In this document: in pieces, positions 36,631 to 44,391 of the stretch
Layout of the letters: each line of letters opens with the position of its first letter
How positions within the stretch are numbered: the stretch's first letter is position 1
Assembly (NCBI GenBank): GCA_003053925.1
Contig: QBKD01000001.1
Location: 682,001-746,000, forward strand
Direction: 5' to 3'
Length of the DNA stretch: 64,000 nt
Source of the DNA: Microbacteriaceae bacterium MWH-Ta3
GTDB taxonomy: Bacteria > Actinomycetota > Actinomycetes > Actinomycetales > Microbacteriaceae
Notes under the pieces: generated by a model
What the model saw: only the letters and a program-made list of their open reading frames with translations
Databases searched by the model: none
Told to the model about the DNA's origin: nothing
Translations under genes and position numbers: made by a program

Positions 36631-37968
36631 GTGGCGATTGTGGACTTCCCGCTCCCCGACGTGGGCGAGGGCCTGACCGAGGCTGAAATTGTGTCGTGGC
36701 GCGTCAAGGTCGGCGACACCGTCGCCATCAACGACGTGCTGGTCGAAATCGAGACGGCAAAGTCGCTCGTCGAATTGCCCTCCCCCTTCGCGGGAACCAT
36801 CAGCGCACTCCTGGTCGCCGAGGGCGAAACCGTTGCTGTCGGAACCGTCATCATTCAGGCGGAATCCGAGGCGGCAATCCCCGCACAACTTCACTCGCAC
36901 CCGGCACCTGCTGCTGCACCGGCGGCTCCCGCCGCGGTCGAAAAGGCGGAACCCGTGTTGGTGGGTTACGGATCCCAGGGCCACGCCGTGTCTCGTCGCG
37001 GAAACCGAGTGGCTGCTGTGGCCGCAACGGCTCCCGAGGCCACGGCCGTCGTCGTGCCCGTCACCCCCGCAATTCCTGCGCCAGTTGTTGCCGTGCCCGT
37101 GGGCGCGACGACCGTGTTGGCGAAACCTCCCGTTCGCAAGCTGGCGAAGGAACTGAAGGTCGACCTCGCGCACTGTGTTGCGACCGGCCCCAACGGCGAG
37201 GTCACTCGCGAAGATGTCGTGCGCCAGTCCCAGGTGACCACGGTGTTCCGCAACATCGAAACGCCCGAATGGCCGCAGGAGCGCGAAGAGCGAATCCCCG
37301 TCAAGGGAGTGCGCAAGGCGATTGCCTCGGCCATGGTGAAGTCCATGTTCGAAGCGCCCCACGTCTCGGTGTTTGTCGATGTCGACGCCACGCGCACGAT
37401 GGAATTTGTGAAGCGCCTGAAGAACTCGCCCGACTTTGCAGGCGTCCGCGTCTCGCCGTTGCTGGTGATGGCACGCGCCGTGATGTGGGCTGTGCAGCGC
37501 AACCCCACCGTGAACTCGTCGTGGACCGACACCGAAATCACCGTGCACCACTACGTCAACCTGGGTATTGCTGCGGCAACGCCTCGCGGCTTGATTGTTC
37601 CCAACATCAAAGAGGCGCAGTCATTGAAGCTGCGCGATCTGGCGATTGAACTGGAAAAGCTGGTCGTCACCGCGCGTGACGGCAAGACCACGCCCGCCGA
37701 GATGTCGAACGGCACAATCACGATCACCAACCTGGGATCGTTCGGTGTGGATACGGGTACGCCCATCTTGAATCCCGGCGAGGTGTCGATTGTTGCGCTG
37801 GGAACCATCAAGCAGAAGCCGTGGGTTGTCGATGGTGAAGTCCAGGTTCGCTATGTGACCACACTCGGCGCCAGCTTTGACCACCGCGTGGTGGACGGCG
37901 ATGTCGCCAGCCGCTTCCTTGCCGATATTGCATCGATCGTGGAAGAGCCCGCACTGCTGCTGGACTAG
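36631..37968 (+). CDS. dihydrolipoamide acyltransferase (E2)
   Basis: A 445-residue E2. Residues 1-76 are one lipoyl domain with the lipoylated Lys44 in [15 protein letters not shown]. An Ala/Pro-rich linker follows. A peripheral subunit-binding domain is at about 167-205 ([30 protein letters not shown]). The catalytic domain ends with [10 protein letters not shown], where His418 is the active-site histidine. It accepts the acyl group from the E1 encoded upstream. E3 must be encoded elsewhere. It could be PDH or branched-chain E2 (bkdC). Confidence 0.9.
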   Translation: MAIVDFPLPDVGEGLTEAEIVSWRVKVGDTVAINDVLVEIETAKSLVELPSPFAGTISALLVAEGETVAVGTVIIQAESEAAIPAQLHSHPAPAAAPAAPAAVEKAEPVLVGYGSQGHAVSRRGNRVAAVAATAPEATAVVVPVTPAIPAPVVAVPVGATTVLAKPPVRKLAKELKVDLAHCVATGPNGEVTREDVVRQSQVTTVFRNIETPEWPQEREERIPVKGVRKAIASAMVKSMFEAPHVSVFVDVDATRTMEFVKRLKNSPDFAGVRVSPLLVMARAVMWAVQRNPTVNSSWTDTEITVHHYVNLGIAAATPRGLIVPNIKEAQSLKLRDLAIELEKLVVTARDGKTTPAEMSNGTITITNLGSFGVDTGTPILNPGEVSIVALGTIKQKPWVVDGEVQVRYVTTLGASFDHRVVDGDVASRFLADIASIVEEPALLLD

Positions 37969-37995
37969 TTCAGGTTCGCCCCACCGCCTCCTTAT

Positions 37996-38023
37996 TGCGA
38001 ATCATTCGCATTAGCGATATCGT
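37996..38023 (+). promoter_or_regulatory. Fur-family operator overlapping a leaderless promoter
   Basis: TGCGAATCATTCGCA (37996-38010) is a perfect 7-1-7 inverted repeat, the symmetry of Fur/Zur boxes. It overlaps TTGCGA (-35, 37995-38000), which is 17 bp from TATCGT (-10, 38018-38023). ATG 38030 follows 6 nt later. A repressor bound here would block the operon that encodes the regulator itself. Confidence 0.6.
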
Positions 38024-38029
38024 GGAGCC

Positions 38030-38353
38030 ATGAACCTCTTCTTTGCTGCCGCCACCGCACACGACGAAGCACTGTCATTCTGGGATGAACTGTGGGCAAT
38101 CACCTTTGATCCCGCCCACATTGTGTCGGAACTCATCTGGCAGATCGTGTTCGATGGCCTGTTCGTCGCACTTCTGTACGGCGTGATCTTCAAGCGTTGG
38201 TTGCTGCCCAAGCTGCGCAAGGAAATCCACGAAGAAATCGATGAAGAGCACGGCATCGAACACCACGACGACCACATCCACGTCACGGCGATGGATCACC
38301 ACGATGACGAGGCCGCGCCAACCGACCCGCGTCGACCCGACGCCGCGCTGTAA
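38030..38353 (+). CDS. small membrane protein with histidine-rich tail
   Basis: A 107-residue protein with a hydrophobic segment at about residues 35-60 (SELIWQIVFDGLFVALLYGVIF), a charged KLRKEIHEEIDEEHGIEHHDDHIH stretch (split here for description: a coiled acidic-basic part, then a His/Asp cluster) and a C-terminal MDHHDDEAAP. The His/Asp tail could bind zinc or another metal. No family recognised. It is 3 nt upstream of a Fur-family regulator and behind a Fur-type operator, so a role in metal sensing or homeostasis is inferred. Confidence 0.75.
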   Translation: MNLFFAAATAHDEALSFWDELWAITFDPAHIVSELIWQIVFDGLFVALLYGVIFKRWLLPKLRKEIHEEIDEEHGIEHHDDHIHVTAMDHHDDEAAPTDPRRPDAAL

Positions 38354-38356
38354 ACG

Positions 38357-38743
38357 ATGCGCCGAAACACCAAACAGCGCGAGGCGGTGTGTGCGGCACT
38401 TGCCGCAACCGGCGACTTCGTGTCCGCCCAACAACTTCACGAAATGCTGGGCAACGACGCCCCTTCGTTGGCCACGGTCTATCGAACGTTGCAGGCGCTC
38501 GCGGAATTGGGCGATATCGATTCCCTCGTGCGCGGGAGTGAAACCACCTATCGTGCCTGTGCCCCGGAACATCATCATCACCTCGTCTGTGTGGGATGCA
38601 ACGCGGCGGTCGAAATCGAGGCGGATGAAATCGAAGACTGGGCGAGACGGGTCTCGGCGGCTCATGGTTATGAACTCGTCGGTCATGTCGTGGAACTCAG
38701 TGGCCGATGCGCGGACTGCCGAAACAGCACCGGATTGCATTAA
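38357..38743 (+). CDS. zur: Fur-family regulator, probably Zur
   Basis: A 128-residue metalloregulator with an N-terminal winged helix (LATVYRTLQALAELGDID recognition region at 38-55). The dimerisation domain carries the His cluster EHHHHLVCVGC and two CxxC pairs (Cys78/81 and Cys118/121) for structural zinc. Context favours zinc: an operator before its operon, a His-rich partner, and cysteine-free L28, L33 and S14 genes 139 nt downstream, which are classical Zur targets. Fur or another metal cannot be excluded from sequence alone. Confidence 0.82.
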   Translation: MRRNTKQREAVCAALAATGDFVSAQQLHEMLGNDAPSLATVYRTLQALAELGDIDSLVRGSETTYRACAPEHHHHLVCVGCNAAVEIEADEIEDWARRVSAAHGYELVGHVVELSGRCADCRNSTGLH

Positions 38744-38834
38744 GCCCGAATACCGCGTAATCTTGAGAAGTTGGGCACACCGTGCCCTTCTTTGTGCGTC
38801 GTTCTGGAAACAGGCCGAACGTGCCGACAAGTGA

Positions 38835-38862
38835 TCTTGGGTAGAAAAAGTTTTTCTACGGT
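38835..38862 (+). promoter_or_regulatory. candidate Zur operator/promoter of the rpmB-rpmG-rpsN operon
   Basis: GTAGAAAAAGTTTTTCTAC (38841-38859) is a perfect 9-1-9 inverted repeat. It sits between a weak -35 (TCTTGG, 38835-38840) and TACGGT (-10, 38857-38862), 20 nt before the rpmB ATG. Its core GAAAA-AGT-TTTTC resembles the actinobacterial Zur core GAAAATGATTTTC apart from the centre. Confidence 0.55.
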
Positions 38863-38881
38863 AACCACACAGGAGGAAACC

Positions 38882-39118
38882 ATGGCAGCAACCTGCCAGG
38901 TGACCGGAGCCGTTCCCGGCTTTGGCCACAGCATTTCGCACTCGCACCGTCGTACCAAGCGACGCTTCGACCCCAACATCCAGAAGAAGACCTACTGGGT
39001 GCCCTCACTTGGACGCAAGGTCACGTTGACCCTGTCGGCCAAGGGAATCAAGACCATCGACGCGCGCGGAATTGATTCCGTTATGCGCGACCTGATCGCA
39101 CGTGGGGAGAAGTTCTAA
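38882..39118 (+). CDS. rpmB: 50S ribosomal protein L28, zinc-free form
   Basis: A 78-residue L28 beginning [20 protein letters not shown], with [20 protein letters not shown] and [14 protein letters not shown]. Only one cysteine remains and there is no CxxC pair, so this is the C- (zinc-independent) type that in mycobacteria is induced under Zur control. The true ATG is 38882 after AGGAGG. The stop overlaps the rpmG start (TAATG). The nearby Zur-type gene and the palindrome in its promoter support zinc regulation. Confidence 0.95.
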   Translation: MAATCQVTGAVPGFGHSISHSHRRTKRRFDPNIQKKTYWVPSLGRKVTLTLSAKGIKTIDARGIDSVMRDLIARGEKF

Positions 39119-39288
39119 TGGCTAAGAAGTCGCAGGATGTGCGTCCTATCATCAAGATGCGTTCGACCGCAGGAACTGGTTACACCTACGTAACCAAGAA
39201 GAACCGTCGTAACGACCCCGACCGCCTCGTTCTGAAGAAGTACGACCCGGTAATCCGTAAGCACGTCGAATTCCGTGAGGAGCGCTAA
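39118..39288 (+). CDS. rpmG: 50S ribosomal protein L33, zinc-free form
   Basis: A 56-residue L33: [25 protein letters not shown], then [24 protein letters not shown]. It contains no cysteine, so it is the C- type. It begins within the rpmB stop (TAATG), showing translational coupling, and rpsN starts 3 nt after its stop. In zinc-limited actinobacteria the C- L28, L33 and S14 replace zinc-binding versions and release zinc. Confidence 0.95.
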   Translation: MAKKSQDVRPIIKMRSTAGTGYTYVTKKNRRNDPDRLVLKKYDPVIRKHVEFREER

Positions 39289-39290
39289 CC

Positions 39291-39596
39291 ATGGCGAAGA
39301 AGAGCAAGATTGCAAAGAACGAGAAGCGCAAGGTTATCGTCGAGCGCTACGCAGCACAGCGCCTCGAACTGAAGAAGGCCCTCGTAGACCCCAACGGCAC
39401 CGCTGAATCGCGCGAGGCAGCACGCCTCGGTCTGCAGAAGCTGCCCCGCAACGCATCGCCCATCCGCGTGCGTTCGCGTGACGCCATCGATGGCCGCCCC
39501 CGTGGTGTGCTCTCGAAGTTCGGCATCTCGCGTGTCCGTTTCCGAGAAATGGCACACCGTGGCGAATTGCCTGGAGTTACCAAGTCTTCTTGGTAG
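39291..39596 (+). CDS. rpsN: 30S ribosomal protein S14, zinc-free form
   Basis: A 101-residue long-form S14 ([20 protein letters not shown], then [22 protein letters not shown] and [19 protein letters not shown]). The 61-residue zinc-binding form with CxxC is not encoded here. The long form without cysteines is the C- paralogue linked to Zur regulation in mycobacteria. It is third in rpmB-rpmG-rpsN. Whether zinc-binding paralogues exist elsewhere in the genome cannot be told from the window. Confidence 0.95.
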   Translation: MAKKSKIAKNEKRKVIVERYAAQRLELKKALVDPNGTAESREAARLGLQKLPRNASPIRVRSRDAIDGRPRGVLSKFGISRVRFREMAHRGELPGVTKSSW

Positions 39597-39666
39597 TCTT
39601 TAGCAAGCGCTAATGGGAATTCAATTTCGTTAGCACCAAACCAACTCAGTCTCAGGAGGACTCGAA

Positions 39667-39939
39667 ATGAACCGTTCCGAGCTTGTCGCTGCTGTAGCAG
39701 CTGCATCGGGTCAGAGCCAGACCGCCGTCAACGGCGTACTCGACGCTCTTTTCGCAACCGTGTCGGCCGAAGTTGCCAAGGGCAACAAGGTCACCGTTCC
39801 TGGTTGGGTCGCTTTCGAGCGCACCAGCCGCGCCGCTCGTACGGGTCGTAACCCTCAGACGGGCGCCACCATCCAGATCGCCGCTTCGAACAGCGTCAAG
39901 GTCTCGGCTGGCTCCAAGCTCAAGGCTGCAGTTAAGTAG
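39667..39939 (+). CDS. hup: HU-family DNA-binding protein
   Basis: A 90-residue histone-like protein: MNRSELVAAVAAASGQSQTA, then the beta-arm region VAFERTSRAARTGRNPQTGATIQI. It ends at SKLKAAVK, so it lacks the long Lys/Ala/Pro-rich C-terminal tail of mycobacterial HupB. It compacts the nucleoid as a dimer. ATG 39667 follows CAGGAGG. It has its own 70-bp leader after rpsN and ends with a strong terminator. Confidence 0.95.
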   Translation: MNRSELVAAVAAASGQSQTAVNGVLDALFATVSAEVAKGNKVTVPGWVAFERTSRAARTGRNPQTGATIQIAASNSVKVSAGSKLKAAVK

Positions 39940-39953
39940 TCAGTGCTTCATTA

Positions 39954-39989
39954 GTAGGGCGGGTGCTTCGGCATCCGCCCTACTTTTTT
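39954..39989 (+). terminator. intrinsic terminator of hup
   Basis: A 13-bp stem, GTAGGGCGGGTGC with GCATCCGCCCTAC, closes a TTCG tetraloop and is followed by six T residues. The T-run ends 5 bp before the next -10 element, so terminator and promoter of the downstream gene are merged. Confidence 0.95.
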
Positions 39990-39994
39990 GCCTT

Positions 39995-40000
39995 TAGGCT
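39995..40000 (+). promoter_or_regulatory. -10 element, leaderless copD-ctaG gene
   Basis: TAGGCT, 7 nt before GTG 40008, immediately after the hup terminator. Confidence 0.5.
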
Positions 40001-40007
40001 CGAGGAT

Positions 40008-41987
40008 GTGGCAGTGAAGCAAGGTGTGCTGGGCGCGGCAAGCGTCGTTGTACTGGCGGTAGGTCTGGCCAGTGCCTTAGCCATTGGCGGTGGTGCTGCT
40101 GAATTCGCACTCGCCGATCCCGGCGAGATTGTTCGGTATGGGCTACCCGTCGCAAAAGCATTCGTTTCGGCAGGCGCCGCCCTTGCCATCGGTGGTCTGC
40201 TGTTTCGGCTATGGGCCGTACCCACTGGGCCGGCTGCCAATCGTGTGATGGGCCAGGTGCAGATTGCGTCGTTGATCTGGACTCTGGCGATGATCGCGTA
40301 CAGCCTGTTCGCCTTTATGTCGGTGTACGGTTTGCCGTTCGGTGCAGACGCCGAGTTTGGCACAAACTTGCAGTATTTCTTTGCGGACACCGAACTCGGT
40401 CAGTTACTGGCCACGACAACGGGCCTGGCCGTTGTGGTCAGTATTTTGTCCGCACTCACGCGCTCGTTCCTCGGTAACGCCGCCGCGTTCCTTGCCGCTG
40501 TCGCGGCCATGTGGCCGTTCGCGGAAATGGCCCATTCCGGCGGAACCGCCAATCACGCCGTCGCGGTCAGTGCGCTCATTCTGCACATCGTGTTTATCTC
40601 GGTGTGGGTCGGCGGCCTGGTGGCACTGGTGGTTGCCGTGCGATCGGGAAGCGACTTCCGCACCTTGGTGGAACGGTATTCCACGCTGGCACTGCTGTCG
40701 TTTTGTATTGTCACGGTATCGGGTGCCGTCAGCGCCGGCGTTCGTGTGGGTTCATTCGACAATCTCGTGGCTAGCCCGTATGGGCAACTGGTAATTGCCA
40801 AGATTGCGTTCAGCATGGCGCTCGGTGTTCTGGGCGCTGTCTATCGCACGCGCCTGATTCCGCGGATTACGGGGGCGAATCGAGGCCTCGTCCGCCTGTT
40901 TGGTGTGGAGGTGCTGATCATGGCCGCCACGATGGGAATTGCGACCGGCCTGGGCCGAACGGCAACACCCGTTGAGGATTCGCTGGGCGGAGAGTTGTCG
41001 GCCTCGGAGATTCTGACGGGCCGATCCGTCCCCGAACCGTGGACTTTCACGCAGGCAATCACCGAGTGGCGTCTTGACCTCATCTGGGTGCTCTTCGCGG
41101 TCATTACGACATTCTGGTACTTCGCGGGTGTGCGGCGCTTGGTGCGTCGTGGCGATTCGTGGCCCGTCTCGCGCACCATCAACTGGGTGTTCGCGATGAT
41201 TGTGTTGGTCTACGCCACGGGTGGCGGTGTGGCGGTGTACGGCGAATACCTGTTCAGCGTGCACATGATTGGGCACATGCTTCTCACGATGATGGTTCCC
41301 ATCAGCATCGTGTTGGCGGCGCCGGTGACTCTTGTGATGCGTGCCGTGCATCCGCGACACGACGGCAGCCGCGGCGCACGCGAGTGGGTACACGCGATCG
41401 TGCATTCGCGGTGGGTATCCATTGTGGGACACCCTCTTGTTGCCACCGTCATCTTCGCGCTGTCCTTGATTGTCTTCTACTATTCGGGATTGCTGAAATG
41501 GTCGATGACCACGCACCTGGGTCACGAATGGATGGTTGTGCACTTCCTCGTGGGTGGGTATCTGTTTATTCAGGCCCTCATTGGAATCGACCCCACCCCA
41601 CACCGAACCGCGTACCCCGTGCGTTTCATTCTGTTGATGGGCACGATGGTCTTCCACGCGTTCTTCGGCCTGTCGCTCATGATGGGCGAAAGCCTGTTGT
41701 TGCCCGAATGGTTCGGCGCTATGGGTCGAACCTGGGGCGACGACCCGCTGAAGGACCAGCAGGTCGGTGGCGGTATTGCCTGGGGCGTGGGCGAGGTCCC
41801 CACCCTCGTCCTTTCCGCAATGGTTGCGCTGTCCTGGGTTCGTTCCGACGGTCGGGAACAGAAGCGCCTCGACCGTAAGGCAACACTGAACCACGACCAA
41901 GACTTGAACGACTACAACGCGATGCTGGAAAAGCTCGCGGCCCGAACGGACAGATCGCCGCGCGACGGCTCGTCAGCCGATTCCTAG
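40008..41987 (+). CDS. CopD-CtaG fusion membrane protein
   Basis: A 659-residue polytopic protein. The N-terminal half (to about residue 330) resembles CopD copper-import domains, with a signal-like first helix and HSGGTANHAVAVSALILHIVFISVWVGGL. The C-terminal half is a caa3-type CtaG domain (HMIGHMLLTMMVPISIVLAAPV, GHEWMVVHFLVGGYLFIQALIGIDP), which helps insert copper in cytochrome oxidase. The fusion is common in Actinobacteria. Many membrane histidines and methionines could ligate copper. The start is GTG 40008, placed by the TAGGCT hexamer; GTG 40014 is an alternative. Confidence 0.88.
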   Translation: MAVKQGVLGAASVVVLAVGLASALAIGGGAAEFALADPGEIVRYGLPVAKAFVSAGAALAIGGLLFRLWAVPTGPAANRVMGQVQIASLIWTLAMIAYSLFAFMSVYGLPFGADAEFGTNLQYFFADTELGQLLATTTGLAVVVSILSALTRSFLGNAAAFLAAVAAMWPFAEMAHSGGTANHAVAVSALILHIVFISVWVGGLVALVVAVRSGSDFRTLVERYSTLALLSFCIVTVSGAVSAGVRVGSFDNLVASPYGQLVIAKIAFSMALGVLGAVYRTRLIPRITGANRGLVRLFGVEVLIMAATMGIATGLGRTATPVEDSLGGELSASEILTGRSVPEPWTFTQAITEWRLDLIWVLFAVITTFWYFAGVRRLVRRGDSWPVSRTINWVFAMIVLVYATGGGVAVYGEYLFSVHMIGHMLLTMMVPISIVLAAPVTLVMRAVHPRHDGSRGAREWVHAIVHSRWVSIVGHPLVATVIFALSLIVFYYSGLLKWSMTTHLGHEWMVVHFLVGGYLFIQALIGIDPTPHRTAYPVRFILLMGTMVFHAFFGLSLMMGESLLLPEWFGAMGRTWGDDPLKDQQVGGGIAWGVGEVPTLVLSAMVALSWVRSDGREQKRLDRKATLNHDQDLNDYNAMLEKLAARTDRSPRDGSSADS

Positions 41988-42008
41988 AAATTCTCTACAG
42001 CGAGCCCG

Positions 42009-42944
42009 CTAGTCGGCGGGGTACTCGACCACAATGCGGGGCTCAGACGAATCAGGTGCCTCGATGACCGCCGCAACGGCAAAGGGAATCGTTTCCGTCA
42101 CGGGAATTTTGCGACCCGTCTCGATGTCGACAACGGTGACAACCAATCGGGCGGAACCCACCCCCGTCGCACGCCACGCGCCTTCGGTGAACGTAATCGA
42201 GATTTCGGGATAAGCGCGAATGGACCAGTCCGGGTTCGTCGATATCGGGTACGACGTGTCCGCACCGAACGGACACGACCGCGGAAACATGACGGCCTGG
42301 GTGACACAGGAATCCAGATAGGTCGCCACGGCTGCGGATACGGCCTCGTGGAAATCCGACGTCGGCGTGGCGGGCAAGGTCACGGCTGCAGCGTCGAGTG
42401 GTGCCAGTACGGTGTGCGATCGGGGCACATCAAACCACGGCGACGGGGATTCCAGGACAATTCCGCCGGGCGCCAGAACCGCAAGCGGTACGGAAATGTC
42501 TACCAGGGCGCCGTTGGCACGCGCAAAGCCCAGGCCGGCGGCCTCGACCATGACCGTCGAGACGGGTGGATCGCTGAATGCCCACTGGGTAAACACACCC
42601 GCGATGGTGCCCGCGGGTCGTAACGTGACGACAACACTTGTTGGCTGAGATCCCACCGACACTTGGGCGCGTACCGTGACGACTCCGTCGTGAGCGATTC
42701 CGGAATCCACGCGAATATCGGTGACCGCTGTTTCACCATCGAGGGAGACGGGTACCACCTCATCGGGGTCAACACCCGCCATGCGCGCGGCGTCTTCGGT
42801 GCGGCCCTCTTCCAGCGCCTGAAGATACCGTGTGACGGCGGCGTGCGCAGAATAGGCGGTCGAATTCAGCACCGTTATCGTCGTGATGAAAGCGGCAACG
42901 AGGCTCACCACAATGATTCCCCAAGCCCACATCGAACGCCGCAT
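42009..42944 (-). CDS. membrane-anchored extracytoplasmic protein of unknown function
   Basis: A 311-residue protein with one N-terminal hydrophobic segment (MWAWGIIVVSLVAAFITTITVL) and a long extracytoplasmic part rich in Val, Thr and Ala. It has an early helix AVTRYLQALEEGRTEDAARMAG that resembles DUF4878/NTF2-like lumazine-binding folds, and a Cys pair around CVTQAVMFPRSC that may form a disulfide. No firm family assignment. The ATG at 42944 has TAGGCT 6 nt upstream and no ribosome site, and its -10 overlaps that of the divergent helicase gene. Confidence 0.7.
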   Translation of the reverse strand: MRRSMWAWGIIVVSLVAAFITTITVLNSTAYSAHAAVTRYLQALEEGRTEDAARMAGVDPDEVVPVSLDGETAVTDIRVDSGIAHDGVVTVRAQVSVGSQPTSVVVTLRPAGTIAGVFTQWAFSDPPVSTVMVEAAGLGFARANGALVDISVPLAVLAPGGIVLESPSPWFDVPRSHTVLAPLDAAAVTLPATPTSDFHEAVSAAVATYLDSCVTQAVMFPRSCPFGADTSYPISTNPDWSIRAYPEISITFTEGAWRATGVGSARLVVTVVDIETGRKIPVTETIPFAVAAVIEAPDSSEPRIVVEYPAD

Positions 42945-42950
42945 GTGAAC

Positions 42951-42960
42951 AGCCTAGGTT
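42951..42960. promoter_or_regulatory. shared -10 palindrome of divergent genes
   Basis: AGCCTAGGTT gives TAGGCT on the minus strand, 6 nt before ATG 42944, and TAGGTT on the plus strand, about 48 nt before the helicase ATG. The geometry is the same as that of the 24517-24526 element. Confidence 0.55.
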
Positions 42961-43007
42961 GTGGGTCGGTCCAGTGGCGTACTCTGGAGATTCACCAAAG
43001 GAGTGTC

Positions 43008-44315
43008 ATGTCGATTGCCCTGACGTCAGAGCAGGCCTCGATTCTGCAGCGAATCGAGACGACAAACGACCACATCTTCGTGACCGGCCGCGCGGGAACA
43101 GGTAAATCCACGTTGCTGCAAGAATTCGTGCGCCACACGAAAAAGTCCCTCGTCGTTGCCGCACCCACCGGCGTTGCCGCACTGAACGTGGGCGGACAAA
43201 CCATTCACTCGCTCTTCCGGTTGCCCATTGGGCTCATCACCGACCAGACGAAGTTTTACCCGCCGTCCGAAGATGCCCGCACGTTGCTGAAGCGCGTGCA
43301 GACCATTGTTATCGACGAGATTTCCATGGTGCGCGCCGACCTGTTGGATGGGCTCGATCGCCGTATGCGCATGGTGCGAGGCCAGCGTCACCTGCCCTTC
43401 GGCGGTGCCCAGATCATCATGTTCGGCGATCCCTACCAGCTGTCCCCTGTCGTTGGGGATTCGGTCGAAAAGCGTTACCTCGAGGACCATTACCGCAGCG
43501 AGTGGTTCTTTGATTCCAAGGTGTGGGCCGAGGCGCAACCCACCGTCGTGGAACTCTCCGACGTTCTGCGACAGGACGAACCCGAATTTCGCGACATCTT
43601 GGATCGCATGCGTAACGGCACGATGCATGCCGATGACGCGGCGCGGATTAATGCCATCGGCGCTCGCCGTCCCGTTCCAGACGAGACCATCACTCTGGCG
43701 ATCACGAACAACATTGTGACGTCGATTAATGGATCCGCGCTGACCGGCCTCTCGGGAACCACGAAGACTGCGGCGGCGATTGTCGAAGGCGATTTTGGCA
43801 AGCAGACGCCCGCCGACGAGCGGCTTGATTTGAAGCCCGGCGCACGCGTGATGTTTCTGCGTAACGATGCCGATGGTCGATGGGTCAATGGCAGCCTGGG
43901 AACAGTCGAAAAAATCGACGGCGCAGTTCACGTGTCCACTGACGATGCACCGCACGTCACACACAAGGTGGAACCCGTGGTGTGGGAAAAGATTCAGTAC
44001 ACCTATGACCCCGCGGAACGCAAGGTGGATCAAAACGTTGTCGCAACCTTCGAACAGTTCCCCGTTCGTCTCGCCTGGGCCGTGACAATTCACAAGTCCC
44101 AAGGCAAAACTCTTGATTCGGCGCTTATCGACCTGGGTAATGGCGCCTTTGCTGATGGACAAACCTACGTGGCATTCAGTCGCATCCGCACCCTGGACGG
44201 CGTGTATCTGTCGCGCCCGCTGCGCCCCAGCGACGTGCGCGTTGACAGCCGAGTGGTTGAATTCATGAAGAACGCGTCGAATTACGCTCAGCCAAATCAA
44301 CTGACCTTCGACTGA
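43008..44315 (+). CDS. Pif1-like / RecD-like superfamily 1 helicase
   Basis: A 435-residue ATPase. Walker A is GRAGTGKS (27-34), with APTGVAALNVGGQTIHSLF (motif Ia), VIDEISMVRADLLDGLDRRM (Walker B and motif II), and FGDPYQLSPV (motif III). The C-terminal AVTIHKSQGKTLDSALIDLG and TYVAFSRIRTLDGV are the Pif1/RecD motifs V and VI. It probably unwinds DNA 5' to 3', for example at G-quadruplexes or R-loops. It stands alone without RecBC partners. ATG 43008 follows AAAGGAG. The frame is open upstream, but that region belongs to the divergent gene. Confidence 0.9.
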   Translation: MSIALTSEQASILQRIETTNDHIFVTGRAGTGKSTLLQEFVRHTKKSLVVAAPTGVAALNVGGQTIHSLFRLPIGLITDQTKFYPPSEDARTLLKRVQTIVIDEISMVRADLLDGLDRRMRMVRGQRHLPFGGAQIIMFGDPYQLSPVVGDSVEKRYLEDHYRSEWFFDSKVWAEAQPTVVELSDVLRQDEPEFRDILDRMRNGTMHADDAARINAIGARRPVPDETITLAITNNIVTSINGSALTGLSGTTKTAAAIVEGDFGKQTPADERLDLKPGARVMFLRNDADGRWVNGSLGTVEKIDGAVHVSTDDAPHVTHKVEPVVWEKIQYTYDPAERKVDQNVVATFEQFPVRLAWAVTIHKSQGKTLDSALIDLGNGAFADGQTYVAFSRIRTLDGVYLSRPLRPSDVRVDSRVVEFMKNASNYAQPNQLTFD

Positions 44316-44391
44316 TTCACGCCGCGCCGGCGACGTGTTGCTAGGCTGTAGATGATTTTGTGCACCACCCTTCGAACGAAAGGCACCATCC

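Noticed and set aside
39600-39613. Inverted repeat TTAGC-AAGC-GCTAA before hup
   Set aside because: Short arms and no clear promoter relation; could be chance.
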